DNA of 64,000 nucleotides, from NCBI GenBank assembly GCA_964445695.1, contig CAYULF010000020.1, forward strand, positions 1 to 64,000, in the 5' to 3' direction. This stretch comes from JAUIKM01 sp964445695. Lineage in GTDB: Bacteria > Bacteroidota > Ignavibacteria > Kapaibacteriales > UBA7675. Shown here piece after piece: positions 1 to 8,900 of this stretch. Within the stretch, counting starts at the first letter, position 1, and each line of letters opens with the position of its first letter. The translations under genes and the position numbers were made by a program. The notes under the pieces are model-generated. The model searched no databases, was not told where the DNA came from, and saw nothing but the letters and a program-made list of their open reading frames with translations.

Positions 1-368
1 GTGTGTTGAAAGTGCTGTCAGATTTGCCCGAACACTTCGCTACCGGAAATTCCGATAGACGAACCAGGATCGTGCAAGCGCTTCTCGGTCAGCGGTTTTC
101 GCCTCGCGAAATTTCGGTGTCAAATAGCTTAGTCAATTTCATATTCGACGCTCAGCCCGCACAAACACTGGGTTCGTCGACGAGCCTTATGCGATCCACA
201 CCGAAAATCGGACAAGGCATAAATAGCACCCCCCGCAAAAGGGAAAGGCGGGTAAGCGTTTGGCGTAAGCCTAGGCAAGTAAACAACTTAGAAGGTGACG
301 AAACGGCAGAAGATTCTCATTTGTCGTGTGAAGTCCCTTCCGCTAGCGAGGAGTCCGTCCTGCCCTGA
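1..368 (+). CDS. C-terminal end of an unidentified protein (partial)
   Basis: The reading frame is open through the left edge of the window, so this is the 3' end of a longer gene; it stops with TGA at 366-368. The first 50 residues (LSDLPEHFATGNSDRRTRIV, then a segment ending NFIFDAQ) have a weak likeness to the extreme C-terminus of large serine recombinases, where a region with D/R-rich helices precedes a short beta strand. The rest is Ser/Arg/Glu-rich and looks unstructured. No catalytic domain lies inside the window, so the function cannot be assigned. The recombinase idea is a guess, made a little more plausible by the repeat-flanked accessory region that follows. Confidence 0.4.
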   Translation, partial: VLKVLSDLPEHFATGNSDRRTRIVQALLGQRFSPREISVSNSLVNFIFDAQPAQTLGSSTSLMRSTPKIGQGINSTPRKRERRVSVWRKPRQVNNLEGDETAEDSHLSCEVPSASEESVLP

Positions 369-761
369 ACAACGCAGCATACCACCGTCACAACCCGTTG
401 ATTTACATGCATTTACAGCCAACGACCCACTCGCTCTTTACTGCGCTGCCACTTGCCGACCACACTATTTCTCGCTCGGCTGAACGCCGTATATTCCCCA
501 CTCAACGACCAGGGTTTCTCACTGAAAGGCGCGATTACTACGTTCTGCGGATTCCGGCTGAGCGGTGCGCGTAGTGTTTCTTACAGACTTGTCGATTGGA
601 GTTCACGGGCTGGTCACCGCTCGAAGACTCAAGACTTCGGACCCGCTGACAAACAAAACCGCCATGGAGCCTGAAGCCCGAGCAAGGCGAAGGGATTCAA
701 AGCGATCAGGTCAGTGCAAAAGTGTCGGGAAAATGCGGTGCACGACCGGGATGCCGGTCGG
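369..761. other. Intergenic, contains first copy of the 65-bp repeat
   Basis: No convincing gene. Short open frames on both strands overlap one another and lack ribosome binding sites. The only recognisable content is the dispersed repeat at 646-710. Confidence 0.5.
646..710 (+). repeat. 65-bp interspersed repeat, copy 1
   Basis: Begins CTGACAAACAAAACC and contains GAGCCTGAAGCCCGAGCAA, then GGGATTCAAAGCGATCAGG. It matches 8007-8071 in the same orientation with only about six differences. A more degenerate copy lies at 27715-27778. The two good copies bracket the lipoprotein and the ATPase-helicase module. Confidence 0.85.
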
Positions 762-1064
762 TTATTCACAGGGTTTGTAGGCCGAGCCCACGAGGCTGCA
801 ATCCTGTCCCGGTGCGCTGCGCCAATGGCCGCGAACGCAAGTGCCGTCACTGCGATAATATGGCTCGACCCAGACGCAATCGCCGTCTTCGCGGGTGTCG
901 CCGTCGAAACGGCCGTACAGTGATTCATTGTTCGGGCCCGAAGTATTGTTGTCCACCGTAGAACTGCCGGCGTCGTCGCAGGCGGGCGAGATGGACAAAA
1001 GCAGAGCACAGGTAAAAGCGGCCAGAAATCGGCCGATTTTTGGGAGAAATGTTTCTGGGATCAT
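762..1064 (-). CDS. Small secreted lipoprotein
   Basis: A 100-residue protein with a clear type II signal peptide: a basic N-region (K9, R12), a hydrophobic run AAFTCALLLSIS and a lipobox SPAC with the acylated cysteine at about residue 29, followed by DDAGSS (Asp at +2). The mature part is about 70 residues, acidic, and has four further cysteines (C-V-W, C-V-R, C-S-L and the final C-E) plus the aromatic stretch VEPYYRSDGTC, suggesting a small disulfide-stabilised fold on the cell surface or periplasm. No family is recognised. It lies on the strand opposite the ATPase-helicase module and inside the repeat-bracketed segment. The Shine-Dalgarno site is weak. The lipobox makes it likely to be a real gene. 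Confidence 0.7.
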   Translation of the reverse strand: MIPETFLPKIGRFLAAFTCALLLSISPACDDAGSSTVDNNTSGPNNESLYGRFDGDTREDGDCVWVEPYYRSDGTCVRGHWRSAPGQDCSLVGSAYKPCE

Positions 1065-1530
1065 AGGTGTTTAATCAGAGATGACAATGACAGACTAGAA
1101 TGGCTGAATCGCTTGTGTTCGGAGTGTCCGGTTATCAGTGAACCACACAAATACATGCAACAACCGCCAATACTCCAGATAATGATTAATTCAACATGCA
1201 CAATAATATTACTTATTGCCGATAATCTGGGCATCAGAACAATAAATTTCATTGAGGCGCACAGTATGTACCGGGTATAGACTACATCCAATCCAGATTT
1301 CGGGTCAATTATAATTCCGCTCCTTTCCTCGATTATAGTCAGGAATTCCGTTTCAAAGCAACAAACAAAGGACAGACCAGACCGACAGCCATGGCACAAT
1401 TTTCACCAGAATTAACGTATATTATTTCAACGATCAGCGCCTTTCCCCCGGCCTGTAAACAGCGCTAAAAATTGCGCGCAATTTCTGAAGACTCTGACCG
1501 GTACAGCCTGTAGACCAAAGTGAAAAATTG
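1065..1530. other. AT-rich intergenic region upstream of the SAP-ATPase gene
   Basis: About 465 bp, visibly richer in A and T than its surroundings (for example 1180-1330). It separates the divergent lipoprotein and SAP-ATPase genes and presumably holds both promoters. A 112-aa minus-strand open frame (1061-1399) has no signal, family likeness or ribosome site and was not accepted as a gene. Confidence 0.5.
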
Positions 1531-4500
1531 ATGTCGCCCAGACGTATCCGCGACAGAGCAGATCATAACAACCAATCAATCACAAGTGATGCAGATATGC
1601 AGGTACGTGAGATTCTGAGAACATATTCGGATACCGCAATCGATCAACTGGCACGCGACAAAATTGAAGAATCCGCGAACCTGCGATTGCCGCGTCAGAT
1701 TGTAGAGCCCGAAGTAGCCGCGGCGTTGACCTCTCAAACCTACGTCGCGGCCGCCCTCGCGCCCTCGCGCCCGCCCACCTACGCCATCCTGAAATCGATC
1801 CTGGAATCCGAGGATCAACGCGCCCCAATCGAAGCGTTCCGTGAAAAGGTGGAAACACTGACAGCGGAAATGACGGAACGGGCAGCGCAAATACAGGGCC
1901 TGTCGACACACAAGAATTTCCGGCTGTATATCAACATCCTGCGCAACGCCTGGGAGAGCGGTAAAGACGTGGACCGCAGCGAAGCGGAACTGCTGCAGGC
2001 GCTGCGCCATGAACTTGGAATGAACACACGCGAGCACCTGCTGCTTGAACACCATCCCGAAGTCCGGCCGATCTGGGATGTTCCCGGAGCATATGAAGTG
2101 GCGCGCAACCACCTGTTGCTGACGGGGCTGGTGCTGACGACAGACGGATTTTACATCATTGCGGACGAAGTTGCCGATCAGATTCGGCACACCTGGGGAA
2201 TCGAACTGCCTCAACGCGCCTACCATCGACTGCTTGAGTCTTTCCGCGTCGACGAACTGTACGAATTCCTGCACGACGCCCACCTGACTGTTGGAGGCAG
2301 CAAAGAGGAGAAAATCTCGCGACTGATCAACGCATTTGTTTCGCCCGTTGAACTGCTGGAATCCATGCGAATTGAAGACCTGCGGGAACACTGCAAGGCG
2401 AATGAGATTGCTCAATACGGACGCAAGGATGAAATCGTCACCCGCATAATCGATCACTTCAACGCTTTAACGGCGCTTGAGGACGAGGCGGCGGAAGACG
2501 AATATGCGGAACCGCCCGCACCGGAAGAACGCGAGCTTGAGGAAGAGGTATTCAGCGCACTGCTGCAGTATGCAACCAATGATCAGCTATACGACATCCT
2601 CAGCGCTTGCAACGAACCGACCAGCGGCTCCAAATCGACCCGAATTGAACGTATCATCAGTACCGTCTGGTCCGAAACTACTATACTGGACCACCTGCGC
2701 CGCACGGATCTGGTGCAACTCTGCCGCAAATTCGGCGTCCCGATTTCCGGTGTTAAACAGGAGCTCATCGAGCGCCTACTGGACGAAGCCGGCTTGCGGT
2801 TCCACTATCTCAATTCCGGCAACCTTACAGTCGACGCCGGTCATGAAGCTGCAAACGAGACGAAAAACGAGGCTGACAGTCGGTCCGCCGAGGAAGCGCC
2901 GAACACATCATCCGAAGCAAGCAGCGCCTCTTCTGACTCACGGGAATTAGACACTGCTCCAACGGTTCCTGTAAATCTCGAGCACTCAGTACAACAGCAG
3001 GTCGTAGTGGCGGCCGTGGATCCACCCGGCATGCGCGACATCAAGATCGACTTCCCGTATCTGGACCGCGACGAGCAGACTGTCGTTTGTTTGATCAAAG
3101 AAGCCAAGTCACTGACGGACCGTGACATCAAACGCGTCAGCACCCGCCACCGTCTTGGCTGGTTTCTTGTACGCGCGCACATGGCGGATATTCTTTTCAA
3201 GATGCGCGAAGCCGGCAATGAAGCCGTCAGAATCCGAAGCAGTCGCAGCGTTAACATTTACGAATGGTTCGAACCGCAGTCCGGCGGAGCAAGTCTGTCC
3301 AAACGGGATGCACGCGACGTTGTGGACGCCATCCGTCAGGGCGTCGTTCCGCGGCAACATCTCAACGATATCATTGTCGGTCAGGAAGCTCAGCGCAGGC
3401 ACCTACTGGAACTGCTGGATCAGGCGGCGCAGGGCAGTTCTGCGTTTAAGTTTGTCTGCGGTCAATACGGAGCCGGCAAAACCTTCCTTTGTTCGTGGTT
3501 GCGCGAGCAGGCGCTGTTAAACGAATTTGCCGTTTCCGGCATCACGCTCAGTTTCGAGCAGACAATGGCGGACCTGCCGGTGTTTTACGCAGGCATTATC
3601 AACGGTCTGCGAACAAATGAAAAGCGCGACGCCTGCGCAATTGCCGACATCATGGAGTCGTGGCTCCTAAAGATTCACCGTCGGACAATCCAGGTAGAGG
3701 GACTCAGCAACCGCGGGGGCAACTTAGATGACGAGTTAATCGCCCGGACGGTAGAACAAGCCGTGGATCGCGCGCTGTCCAACCTGGGCGCGCACGACCC
3801 CGGAATGGGGCCGGCCATGCGCGCATTTTACCGCGCACGCCTCAGCGGCGACTACGAAAAAGCAGATCGCGCAATTGCCTGGATCAGCGGGAGCCGCGCC
3901 CTGCCCGCCGGAGACTTGCGCGAAATCGGCGTGCGTGGACACCTTGAAGCGGGCGACGTGCTACCCCGCCTGCGGGCAGTCCTGCAGATGATTAACGGCG
4001 CACGCTACCGGGGACTAGCCATCATCGTTGACGAGCTCGACGTCATACGCAAGTTTCAGCGCACCCGAACGCGGGAAATGGCGCTGGAGATCCTGCGTAC
4101 GTTAATCGACCAATCCGGGGCCAACCACCTGCCCAGTTGTTTACAGGTCTTCGTCGGAACGCCGGAATTCTTTCACGACCGACGCTACGGCCTGCCAAGC
4201 GATGCGGCGCTGGCCGAGCGCGTCGGCGGACAAAGCGATACGGGCGCATACACCAGCGTGCGCGGACCGCTTATAGAACTGCACGGACTGACGAGCGCTA
4301 TGCTGATGACGGCAGCCAAACGAGTGCGCAACATCCACGGCCGCGCATACGACTGGAATGCCGAAGATCGACTTCCGGATGCCGCGGTCAACGCCTTTAT
4401 CAGGGAAAATACAATGCACGGCGGTTCGGCGGTCGCCGTAAAACCGCGCCTGATTCTGCGCGATCTGATTGGCATTCTGGACGTTTGCGAAGAAAATCCG

Positions 4501-5232
4501 GATGTCCACTATACAACTCTGCTTCAGTTTCCGGTGGATGCCGTCGCGACAGTTCCGCCGGCCCTTGCGCCTGACGAGATGGTCGCGGCGGATGCCGACA
4601 TCACAGATCGCGATACTCAGCAGCAGTCGCAGACCGTCGAAGCGACTGATTCAGCCGGCGAGGGTGTTGCGGGTGATTTGCCGACTAAGTCTGAATCTGT
4701 GGCCGACGTAGAGAGCGAATTACACTCCGATGCGACGCCGAGTGACTCTGACGACTTCGCCGCGCAGGAAACACCCACGAACTTCACACAGGTCGAGCAA
4801 CAACATCATCGACCAGACGACCTGCCGGAGAATGAATACGAAGCCGGGGTTAAACAGAATGTTGAGTCGACAACGGACCTTTTGCATCAGACAAACGAGG
4901 ACAAAAACCGGAGTCAACCGGACGACCTTAAACACTCCTACAAACAAGAAATTCATTCCAACAAGCGTAGTGAAATGGGGAATGTTAACGACTCCAGTCA
5001 GGTAGGCGGCGAGGCTCAGGGACCGGAAGTCGGGATCCAGGATGAAGGCGCTCGCGATCTGGACCTGAATTTCGATTCAGACCCCGTCGCAACTGAGCAA
5101 TCCGGCGACGAAGGCGGTGCAACAATCGCCAACCCGGACAATCCCGAAGTGAGCACAGATAAAAGTGTCGACGACGACGCCTGGACCGACAATATGACCA
5201 ATATCAACGACCTGCTGGACTCAGCATTCTAA
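1531..5232 (+). CDS. SAP-repeat / BREX-type (DUF2791) P-loop ATPase with acidic tail
   Basis: A 1233-aa multidomain protein. Residues about 130-170 resemble a TerB-type helical motif (AWESGKDVDRSEAELLQALR). Four SAP-like DNA-binding repeats follow at about 237-268, 279-309, 349-379 and 390-420, each a DLxxxL helix, a G-x-K turn and a second helix. The ATPase core, from about 605, has Walker A GQYGAGKT (644-651) and Walker B AIIVDELD with D834-E835, in the context typical of BREX BrxD/DUF2791 ATPases (a DAIRQGVVPRQH segment just before). From about residue 1010 the chain is a low-complexity Asp/Glu/Ser/Gln tail. The start is ATG 1531; an in-frame TTG at 1528 is less likely. The helicase gene follows after 11 bp. 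Inference: a DNA-tracking ATPase of a defence or genome-maintenance module. No PglZ, PglX or other BREX core gene is present. Confidence 0.85.
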   Translation: MSPRRIRDRADHNNQSITSDADMQVREILRTYSDTAIDQLARDKIEESANLRLPRQIVEPEVAAALTSQTYVAAALAPSRPPTYAILKSILESEDQRAPIEAFREKVETLTAEMTERAAQIQGLSTHKNFRLYINILRNAWESGKDVDRSEAELLQALRHELGMNTREHLLLEHHPEVRPIWDVPGAYEVARNHLLLTGLVLTTDGFYIIADEVADQIRHTWGIELPQRAYHRLLESFRVDELYEFLHDAHLTVGGSKEEKISRLINAFVSPVELLESMRIEDLREHCKANEIAQYGRKDEIVTRIIDHFNALTALEDEAAEDEYAEPPAPEERELEEEVFSALLQYATNDQLYDILSACNEPTSGSKSTRIERIISTVWSETTILDHLRRTDLVQLCRKFGVPISGVKQELIERLLDEAGLRFHYLNSGNLTVDAGHEAANETKNEADSRSAEEAPNTSSEASSASSDSRELDTAPTVPVNLEHSVQQQVVVAAVDPPGMRDIKIDFPYLDRDEQTVVCLIKEAKSLTDRDIKRVSTRHRLGWFLVRAHMADILFKMREAGNEAVRIRSSRSVNIYEWFEPQSGGASLSKRDARDVVDAIRQGVVPRQHLNDIIVGQEAQRRHLLELLDQAAQGSSAFKFVCGQYGAGKTFLCSWLREQALLNEFAVSGITLSFEQTMADLPVFYAGIINGLRTNEKRDACAIADIMESWLLKIHRRTIQVEGLSNRGGNLDDELIARTVEQAVDRALSNLGAHDPGMGPAMRAFYRARLSGDYEKADRAIAWISGSRALPAGDLREIGVRGHLEAGDVLPRLRAVLQMINGARYRGLAIIVDELDVIRKFQRTRTREMALEILRTLIDQSGANHLPSCLQVFVGTPEFFHDRRYGLPSDAALAERVGGQSDTGAYTSVRGPLIELHGLTSAMLMTAAKRVRNIHGRAYDWNAEDRLPDAAVNAFIRENTMHGGSAVAVKPRLILRDLIGILDVCEENPDVHYTTLLQFPVDAVATVPPALAPDEMVAADADITDRDTQQQSQTVEATDSAGEGVAGDLPTKSESVADVESELHSDATPSDSDDFAAQETPTNFTQVEQQHHRPDDLPENEYEAGVKQNVESTTDLLHQTNEDKNRSQPDDLKHSYKQEIHSNKRSEMGNVNDSSQVGGEAQGPEVGIQDEGARDLDLNFDSDPVATEQSGDEGGATIANPDNPEVSTDKSVDDDAWTDNMTNINDLLDSAF

Positions 5233-5243
5233 CCCGTCACGCT

Positions 5244-7484
5244 ATGGACATTTACAACCGCCTGCATCCCGGACTGCGCCGCGTTATTCAGAACAAAGGC
5301 TGGCGCGACCTGTCAGATATTCAAAAGACCGCATTTGAGCCGGTCTTTAACGGCCGGGATTGCATCATCCAGGCTCCGACGGCCGGCGGCAAGACGGAAG
5401 CGGTTCTGTTTCCGGCTTTGACACGCGCCGCCGCCCAACGCCGCGACAGCGTCCAGATTTTGTATCTGGCGCCCCTGCGTGCACTGTTAAACAACATTTC
5501 AGAGCGTGGACGAAACTATGCAACCGCTTGCGGACTTGATTGCTTCAAGTGGCATGGTGATGTTTCGCAAAAGGAAAAGATCAACGCGTTTAATGCGCCG
5601 CCACACGTGTTAATGACAACGCCGGAATCATTGGAGGCCATTCTGCTGCGCAAGGCGGGGATTGAACACTTTTTCCGCGATCTTGAAACCATAATAATCG
5701 ACGAGGCTCACAACTTTGCCGGAACCGACCGCGGCGGCCACCTGGCCGCACTGCTTGAGCGCATCGACAGGTTTACCGAAACTCCTGCGCAGCGCGTGGC
5801 CATGAGCGCGACCGTCGGCAATCCCGACGAGGTTCTACGCTGGCTCGCAGGCGGAACGGAGCGACAGGGCGAACGCGTTAACGTCTCCGCGCGAACCGAG
5901 AAATTGCGGGATTACCAAATCCACTACTTCCTCGACGGTAAAGACGCCAATGAGGACGCACGCGAGCGCAAGGAGTTTAAAGCGCTGAAAAAGGTTCACA
6001 GCCTGCTCCACGACAATAAATCTATTGTTTTTGCCGGCTCGCGCACCAAGGCCGAAAGCATGGCGACCTTTGTTCAACAGTTTAACCAGATGCAGCCGGC
6101 ATCGCAGAACCTGCAGGTGCGGACGCACCATTCATCGGTCAGCAAATTCTTCCGCGAAGAAGCCGAGACGCTCATCCAGGTTAAAAAGGAATACAGCGGC
6201 GGCATCGACGCCATTTTCTGCACGTCCACGCTGGAGCTGGGCATCGACATCGGCGCTCTGGACCGCGTAATTGAATGCAGTGAACTCGTCAGTTCCAGCG
6301 CTTTTCTGCAGCGTGTTGGACGCACTGGACGCCGCCCCGGCAAGGCACAATATTTTCGCGGCATCTGCCTTGACCAGGAGAGCCTCCTGCTGTTAACAGC
6401 CGTGACAAGTCTGGGTCTTCAGGGTCGCGCCGAAGCGATTGTTTTCCCTCAACGGAGTTTCAATCTGCTGGCGCATCAGATAATTTGCCTTTGCCTGCAG
6501 TCAAACGGCACAAGCGCGGAACGCATCTGGAACATTGTTAAACACGTGCACTGCTTCAGCGGCATTAACTTCCGGGAACTGCAGAAACTCATTCAGTTCA
6601 TGGTGCAGAACGAGTACCTTCGTTTGGTCGACGAACATACAATTGTCACCGGCCCGCGCAGCGAACGCGAGTACCTGGGCATGAACTGGCGCAGGCTCTT
6701 TGCCGTCTTCGATACTGGCCCGCTGTACGAGGTCTGGAATGAACGCAAACACGTCGGCAATCTTGACGAGTCTTTTGCACTTGTGCTTGCGCCGTCGTCA
6801 ATTTTTGTTTTAGGCGGAATCAACTGGGTCATTCTTGCGATCGACCACAAGCGCAAGAAAATTTCCGTTTCCAGAACGCTGATCGGCACAGCGCCAAAAT
6901 GGCGCGCCTTCCGCACGCGTGACGTACCGTTTGAAACAGCACAGGAAACAGCTCACATTTTGTTTAATTCCGGCATGCCGGACTTTCTTGACGATAACGC
7001 CGCACGCACCCTACTGGCACTTCAACGCGGCTTTCGAGGGCTACACTGGCAACCGGGGCACATTGTCGTGAGCGTCATGGCCGAGACCAGGGCGCGTGTT
7101 TTAACATTTGCAGGCGATAAAATCAACCGTCTGCTTGCGCGGTTGTTAACAAATGATGAGTTCGAAGTGTACGACACCTCATACCGCGAGCTGCGCCTGC
7201 GCCACACCGATCCGAGCGCGGACAATCGGACGCACGTCTCCAGCCATATTGCTTACACGATCAATCGCATCCACAGCACGCCACCGGACCGCTATTACGA
7301 ACTTGAAGACAGCGTTTCCGACCTGACGCGCACGCCGCGTTTTGCCAAGTTCTCTTATTGCGTTCCCGATGACCTGTGGTTCAAAAACACCTGCGACATT
7401 ATGTTCGACACGCGTGGGCTGATCCGCGAAGCCAAGAGATCAGAGATAATCTGGATCGACAACGACGACATTCCAAATTTGTAA
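5244..7484 (+). CDS. Lhr/BrxHI-like DEAD/DEAH-box superfamily 2 helicase
   Basis: A 746-aa SF2 helicase. Visible motifs are the Q-motif region (LSDIQKTAFEPVF), Walker A APTAGGKT (44-51), motif Ia (APLRALLNN), motif Ib (TTPESLE), DEAH (153-156), motif III SAT (188-190), motif V (TSTLELGIDIG) and motif VI (QRVGRTGRRPG). The layout matches the Lhr core and BREX type 2 BrxHI helicases rather than RecQ or UvrB. About 350 residues follow the two RecA domains and should hold winged-helix/Lhr-core-like domains, but it is only half the length of full Lhr. It starts 11 bp after the SAP-ATPase gene, so the two are almost surely cotranscribed and act together. In BREX type 2 a DUF2791 ATPase (BrxD) and this helicase class are also neighbours. 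Its substrate is unknown. Confidence 0.9.
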   Translation: MDIYNRLHPGLRRVIQNKGWRDLSDIQKTAFEPVFNGRDCIIQAPTAGGKTEAVLFPALTRAAAQRRDSVQILYLAPLRALLNNISERGRNYATACGLDCFKWHGDVSQKEKINAFNAPPHVLMTTPESLEAILLRKAGIEHFFRDLETIIIDEAHNFAGTDRGGHLAALLERIDRFTETPAQRVAMSATVGNPDEVLRWLAGGTERQGERVNVSARTEKLRDYQIHYFLDGKDANEDARERKEFKALKKVHSLLHDNKSIVFAGSRTKAESMATFVQQFNQMQPASQNLQVRTHHSSVSKFFREEAETLIQVKKEYSGGIDAIFCTSTLELGIDIGALDRVIECSELVSSSAFLQRVGRTGRRPGKAQYFRGICLDQESLLLLTAVTSLGLQGRAEAIVFPQRSFNLLAHQIICLCLQSNGTSAERIWNIVKHVHCFSGINFRELQKLIQFMVQNEYLRLVDEHTIVTGPRSEREYLGMNWRRLFAVFDTGPLYEVWNERKHVGNLDESFALVLAPSSIFVLGGINWVILAIDHKRKKISVSRTLIGTAPKWRAFRTRDVPFETAQETAHILFNSGMPDFLDDNAARTLLALQRGFRGLHWQPGHIVVSVMAETRARVLTFAGDKINRLLARLLTNDEFEVYDTSYRELRLRHTDPSADNRTHVSSHIAYTINRIHSTPPDRYYELEDSVSDLTRTPRFAKFSYCVPDDLWFKNTCDIMFDTRGLIREAKRSEIIWIDNDDIPNL

Positions 7485-7716
7485 GCCTTGTTAGTTTGAC
7501 AGCGCGGTACTTGCGGACGCTTTACGTCGACGCCTGCACTGCCTGTGCGACTCGACGCATTGGCATGCGGCCTGCTTTTGTCTTCTTGTTTGTCAGCGGG
7601 TTTTACATATCAAACCACAGTGAATCACAGAAGGCGACTAGGCCGAGCGGGTTTCGACCCGGGAGATTCTGCTGCGCTCAGGAATGAGAGCAGACTACTT
7701 ACACTTTTTCTCCAAT

Positions 7717-7818
7717 CGCTCAACCGCGAGCAGTTTCGCGTTTTTATACTGTGTTTACGACCGCTCTGGCGCGACAAGTTTTGTGCGTTAATACTGTTAT
7801 TCCGACCGCTCAACCATG
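7717..7818. repeat. Degenerate tandem duplication (about 48 bp unit)
   Basis: Two imperfect consecutive units, each carrying a CGCTC start, a GCGCGA/CGCGAG box, AGTTT, GCGTT, TACTGT and ending CGACCGCTC. Judged by eye. Confidence 0.5.
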
Positions 7819-8006
7819 CACCGAGGACGTTCAATTTATTACGGTTGAAAACGGACCGGGAGCGGCGTATGCTTGTGGTAGATTGGACGCACAGTATGCG
7901 GCGCGTGGGAAACACGAGAGAATCACTTGAAAATTTCTGCACACGATGCAGGGTGGAATCAGTCTGTCTGAGCGTGGAACGGAGGTGACGCGGCACTTCA
8001 CACGCA

Positions 8007-8071
8007 TTGACAAACAAAACCATCATCGAGCCTGAAGCCCGAGCAAAGCGAAGGGATTCAAAGCGGTCAGG
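8007..8071 (+). repeat. 65-bp interspersed repeat, copy 2
   Basis: Near-identical to 646-710 in direct orientation: TTGACAAACAAAACC at the left, GAGCCTGAAGCCCGAGCAA in the middle and GCGGTCAGG at the right. About 7.3 kb separate the copies. Confidence 0.85.
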
Positions 8072-8228
8072 CCAAATCAGAGCGCTCAGAGAGAAGCAAA
8101 GTCACAAGTCTCGTGCAAATAACCGAAAAATGCTAACAGCGATTTTTGTGTGCAGCACGGCCAGGCGAACACAAATGCCGCCAACGTCCACATCTCGAGT
8201 ACAGCGCCAAGTGTTAATCTCACCCTGT

Positions 8229-8723
8229 TTAATCGCCGGAAGCGCCGCCCTCCGCGTAGTAAACGCGCATGATCTCGCGTGACCAGTCCGGCTGCGTCGT
8301 CTCCTCCTGCGGACCGAATTCCCGCATCCACGGCTTGATATCCAGAATCGGCGTGCCGTCCACCACGTCCAGCCCCGCCACCGTGAGCGTGAGCCCGTTA
8401 ACACCCAGCAGGCGACAGCGCGAGACGCCGATGCGATTCGGCCGGTTCTTGCCGCGCTGCGCGAAGATGCCCACCTTCGGCCAGTCCGTGCGGTTGCGCG
8501 GATGCCGCGCTCCGGATACAATTTTGGCCTCGTCAACCAGATGAAAATAGAACACAACCTCAAGGTGTGAGAAATCCTCAAGCCCCGCCAGGGAGTCCGC
8601 ACCGAAACGACTGCCGTCAATGTTAATTTCCGTCCTGACGTCCGCCCAATAGTCGTCGCGCGGCGCTACAACATCATTGTGCGCCCTGCCGATCGCCTGC
8701 AATTTCACATATGCAAAGTCCAT
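8229..8723 (-). CDS. tsaA: TrmO-like tRNA t6A37 N6-methyltransferase (TsaA/UPF0066 domain)
   Basis: A 164-aa protein with the hallmark C-terminal motifs of the TsaA/YaeB family: NRPNRIGVSRCRLLGV, then GLDVVDGTPILDIKPW. E. coli TrmO uses S-adenosylmethionine to methylate N6 of t6A37 in tRNA-Thr. This protein covers the core TsaA barrel but lacks the extra C-terminal domain of the 235-aa E. coli enzyme. Its N-terminal half is divergent (an aspartate-rich segment and a FSHLEVVFYFH strand), as in shorter archaeal and bacterial homologues often described only as SAM-dependent methyltransferases. It is a monocistronic minus-strand gene just right of the accessory module. Family assignment is firm; the exact tRNA target is inferred. 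Confidence 0.85.
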   Translation of the reverse strand: MDFAYVKLQAIGRAHNDVVAPRDDYWADVRTEINIDGSRFGADSLAGLEDFSHLEVVFYFHLVDEAKIVSGARHPRNRTDWPKVGIFAQRGKNRPNRIGVSRCRLLGVNGLTLTVAGLDVVDGTPILDIKPWMREFGPQEETTQPDWSREIMRVYYAEGGASGD

Positions 8724-8837
8724 ACAACTCCCGGATAAATGGTTACTGCCCCGGCCATGCCGACTGCCGAATTAAACGCGACCTGGCGCCCGTAAAACCG
8801 CCCCGGCTGCATTTTGTGCCCATTGACGCGGCATTAA

Positions 8838-8876
8838 ACAAAACAGGCCGGATTCCTCTGTGGAAACCGGCCTGAA
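8838..8876 (-). terminator. Rho-independent terminator of the UPF0173 hydrolase gene
   Basis: On the minus strand CAGGCCGGTTTCC and GGAATCCGGCCTG form a stem with a short loop, followed by TTTTGTTT, about 25 bp past the stop codon of the gene at 8901. Confidence 0.8.
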
Positions 8877-8900
8877 TTTTCAACTTCAAAACGCTCAGAC

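Larger units (their letters stand above)
7485..8228. other. Long intergenic region with repeats
   Basis: About 740 bp with no credible gene. It holds TTGTTTGTC at 7586-7594, a degenerate tandem duplication at about 7717-7818, and the second copy of the 65-bp repeat at 8007-8071. It marks the right end of the accessory module. Confidence 0.6.

Noticed and set aside
1061..1399. 112-aa minus frame in the AT-rich leader
   Set aside because: Overlaps the expected promoter region, with no ribosome site or homology cue. The lipoprotein gene beside it is far better supported.
1531..7484. Complete BREX system
   Set aside because: Only a BrxD-like ATPase and a BrxHI-like helicase are seen; PglZ, PglX, BrxA/B/C and PglW are absent from the window.
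7640..7690. tRNA-like stretch (GTTTCGACCCGGGAG)
   Set aside because: Resembles a T-arm fragment only; no acceptor, D or anticodon arm can be paired around it.
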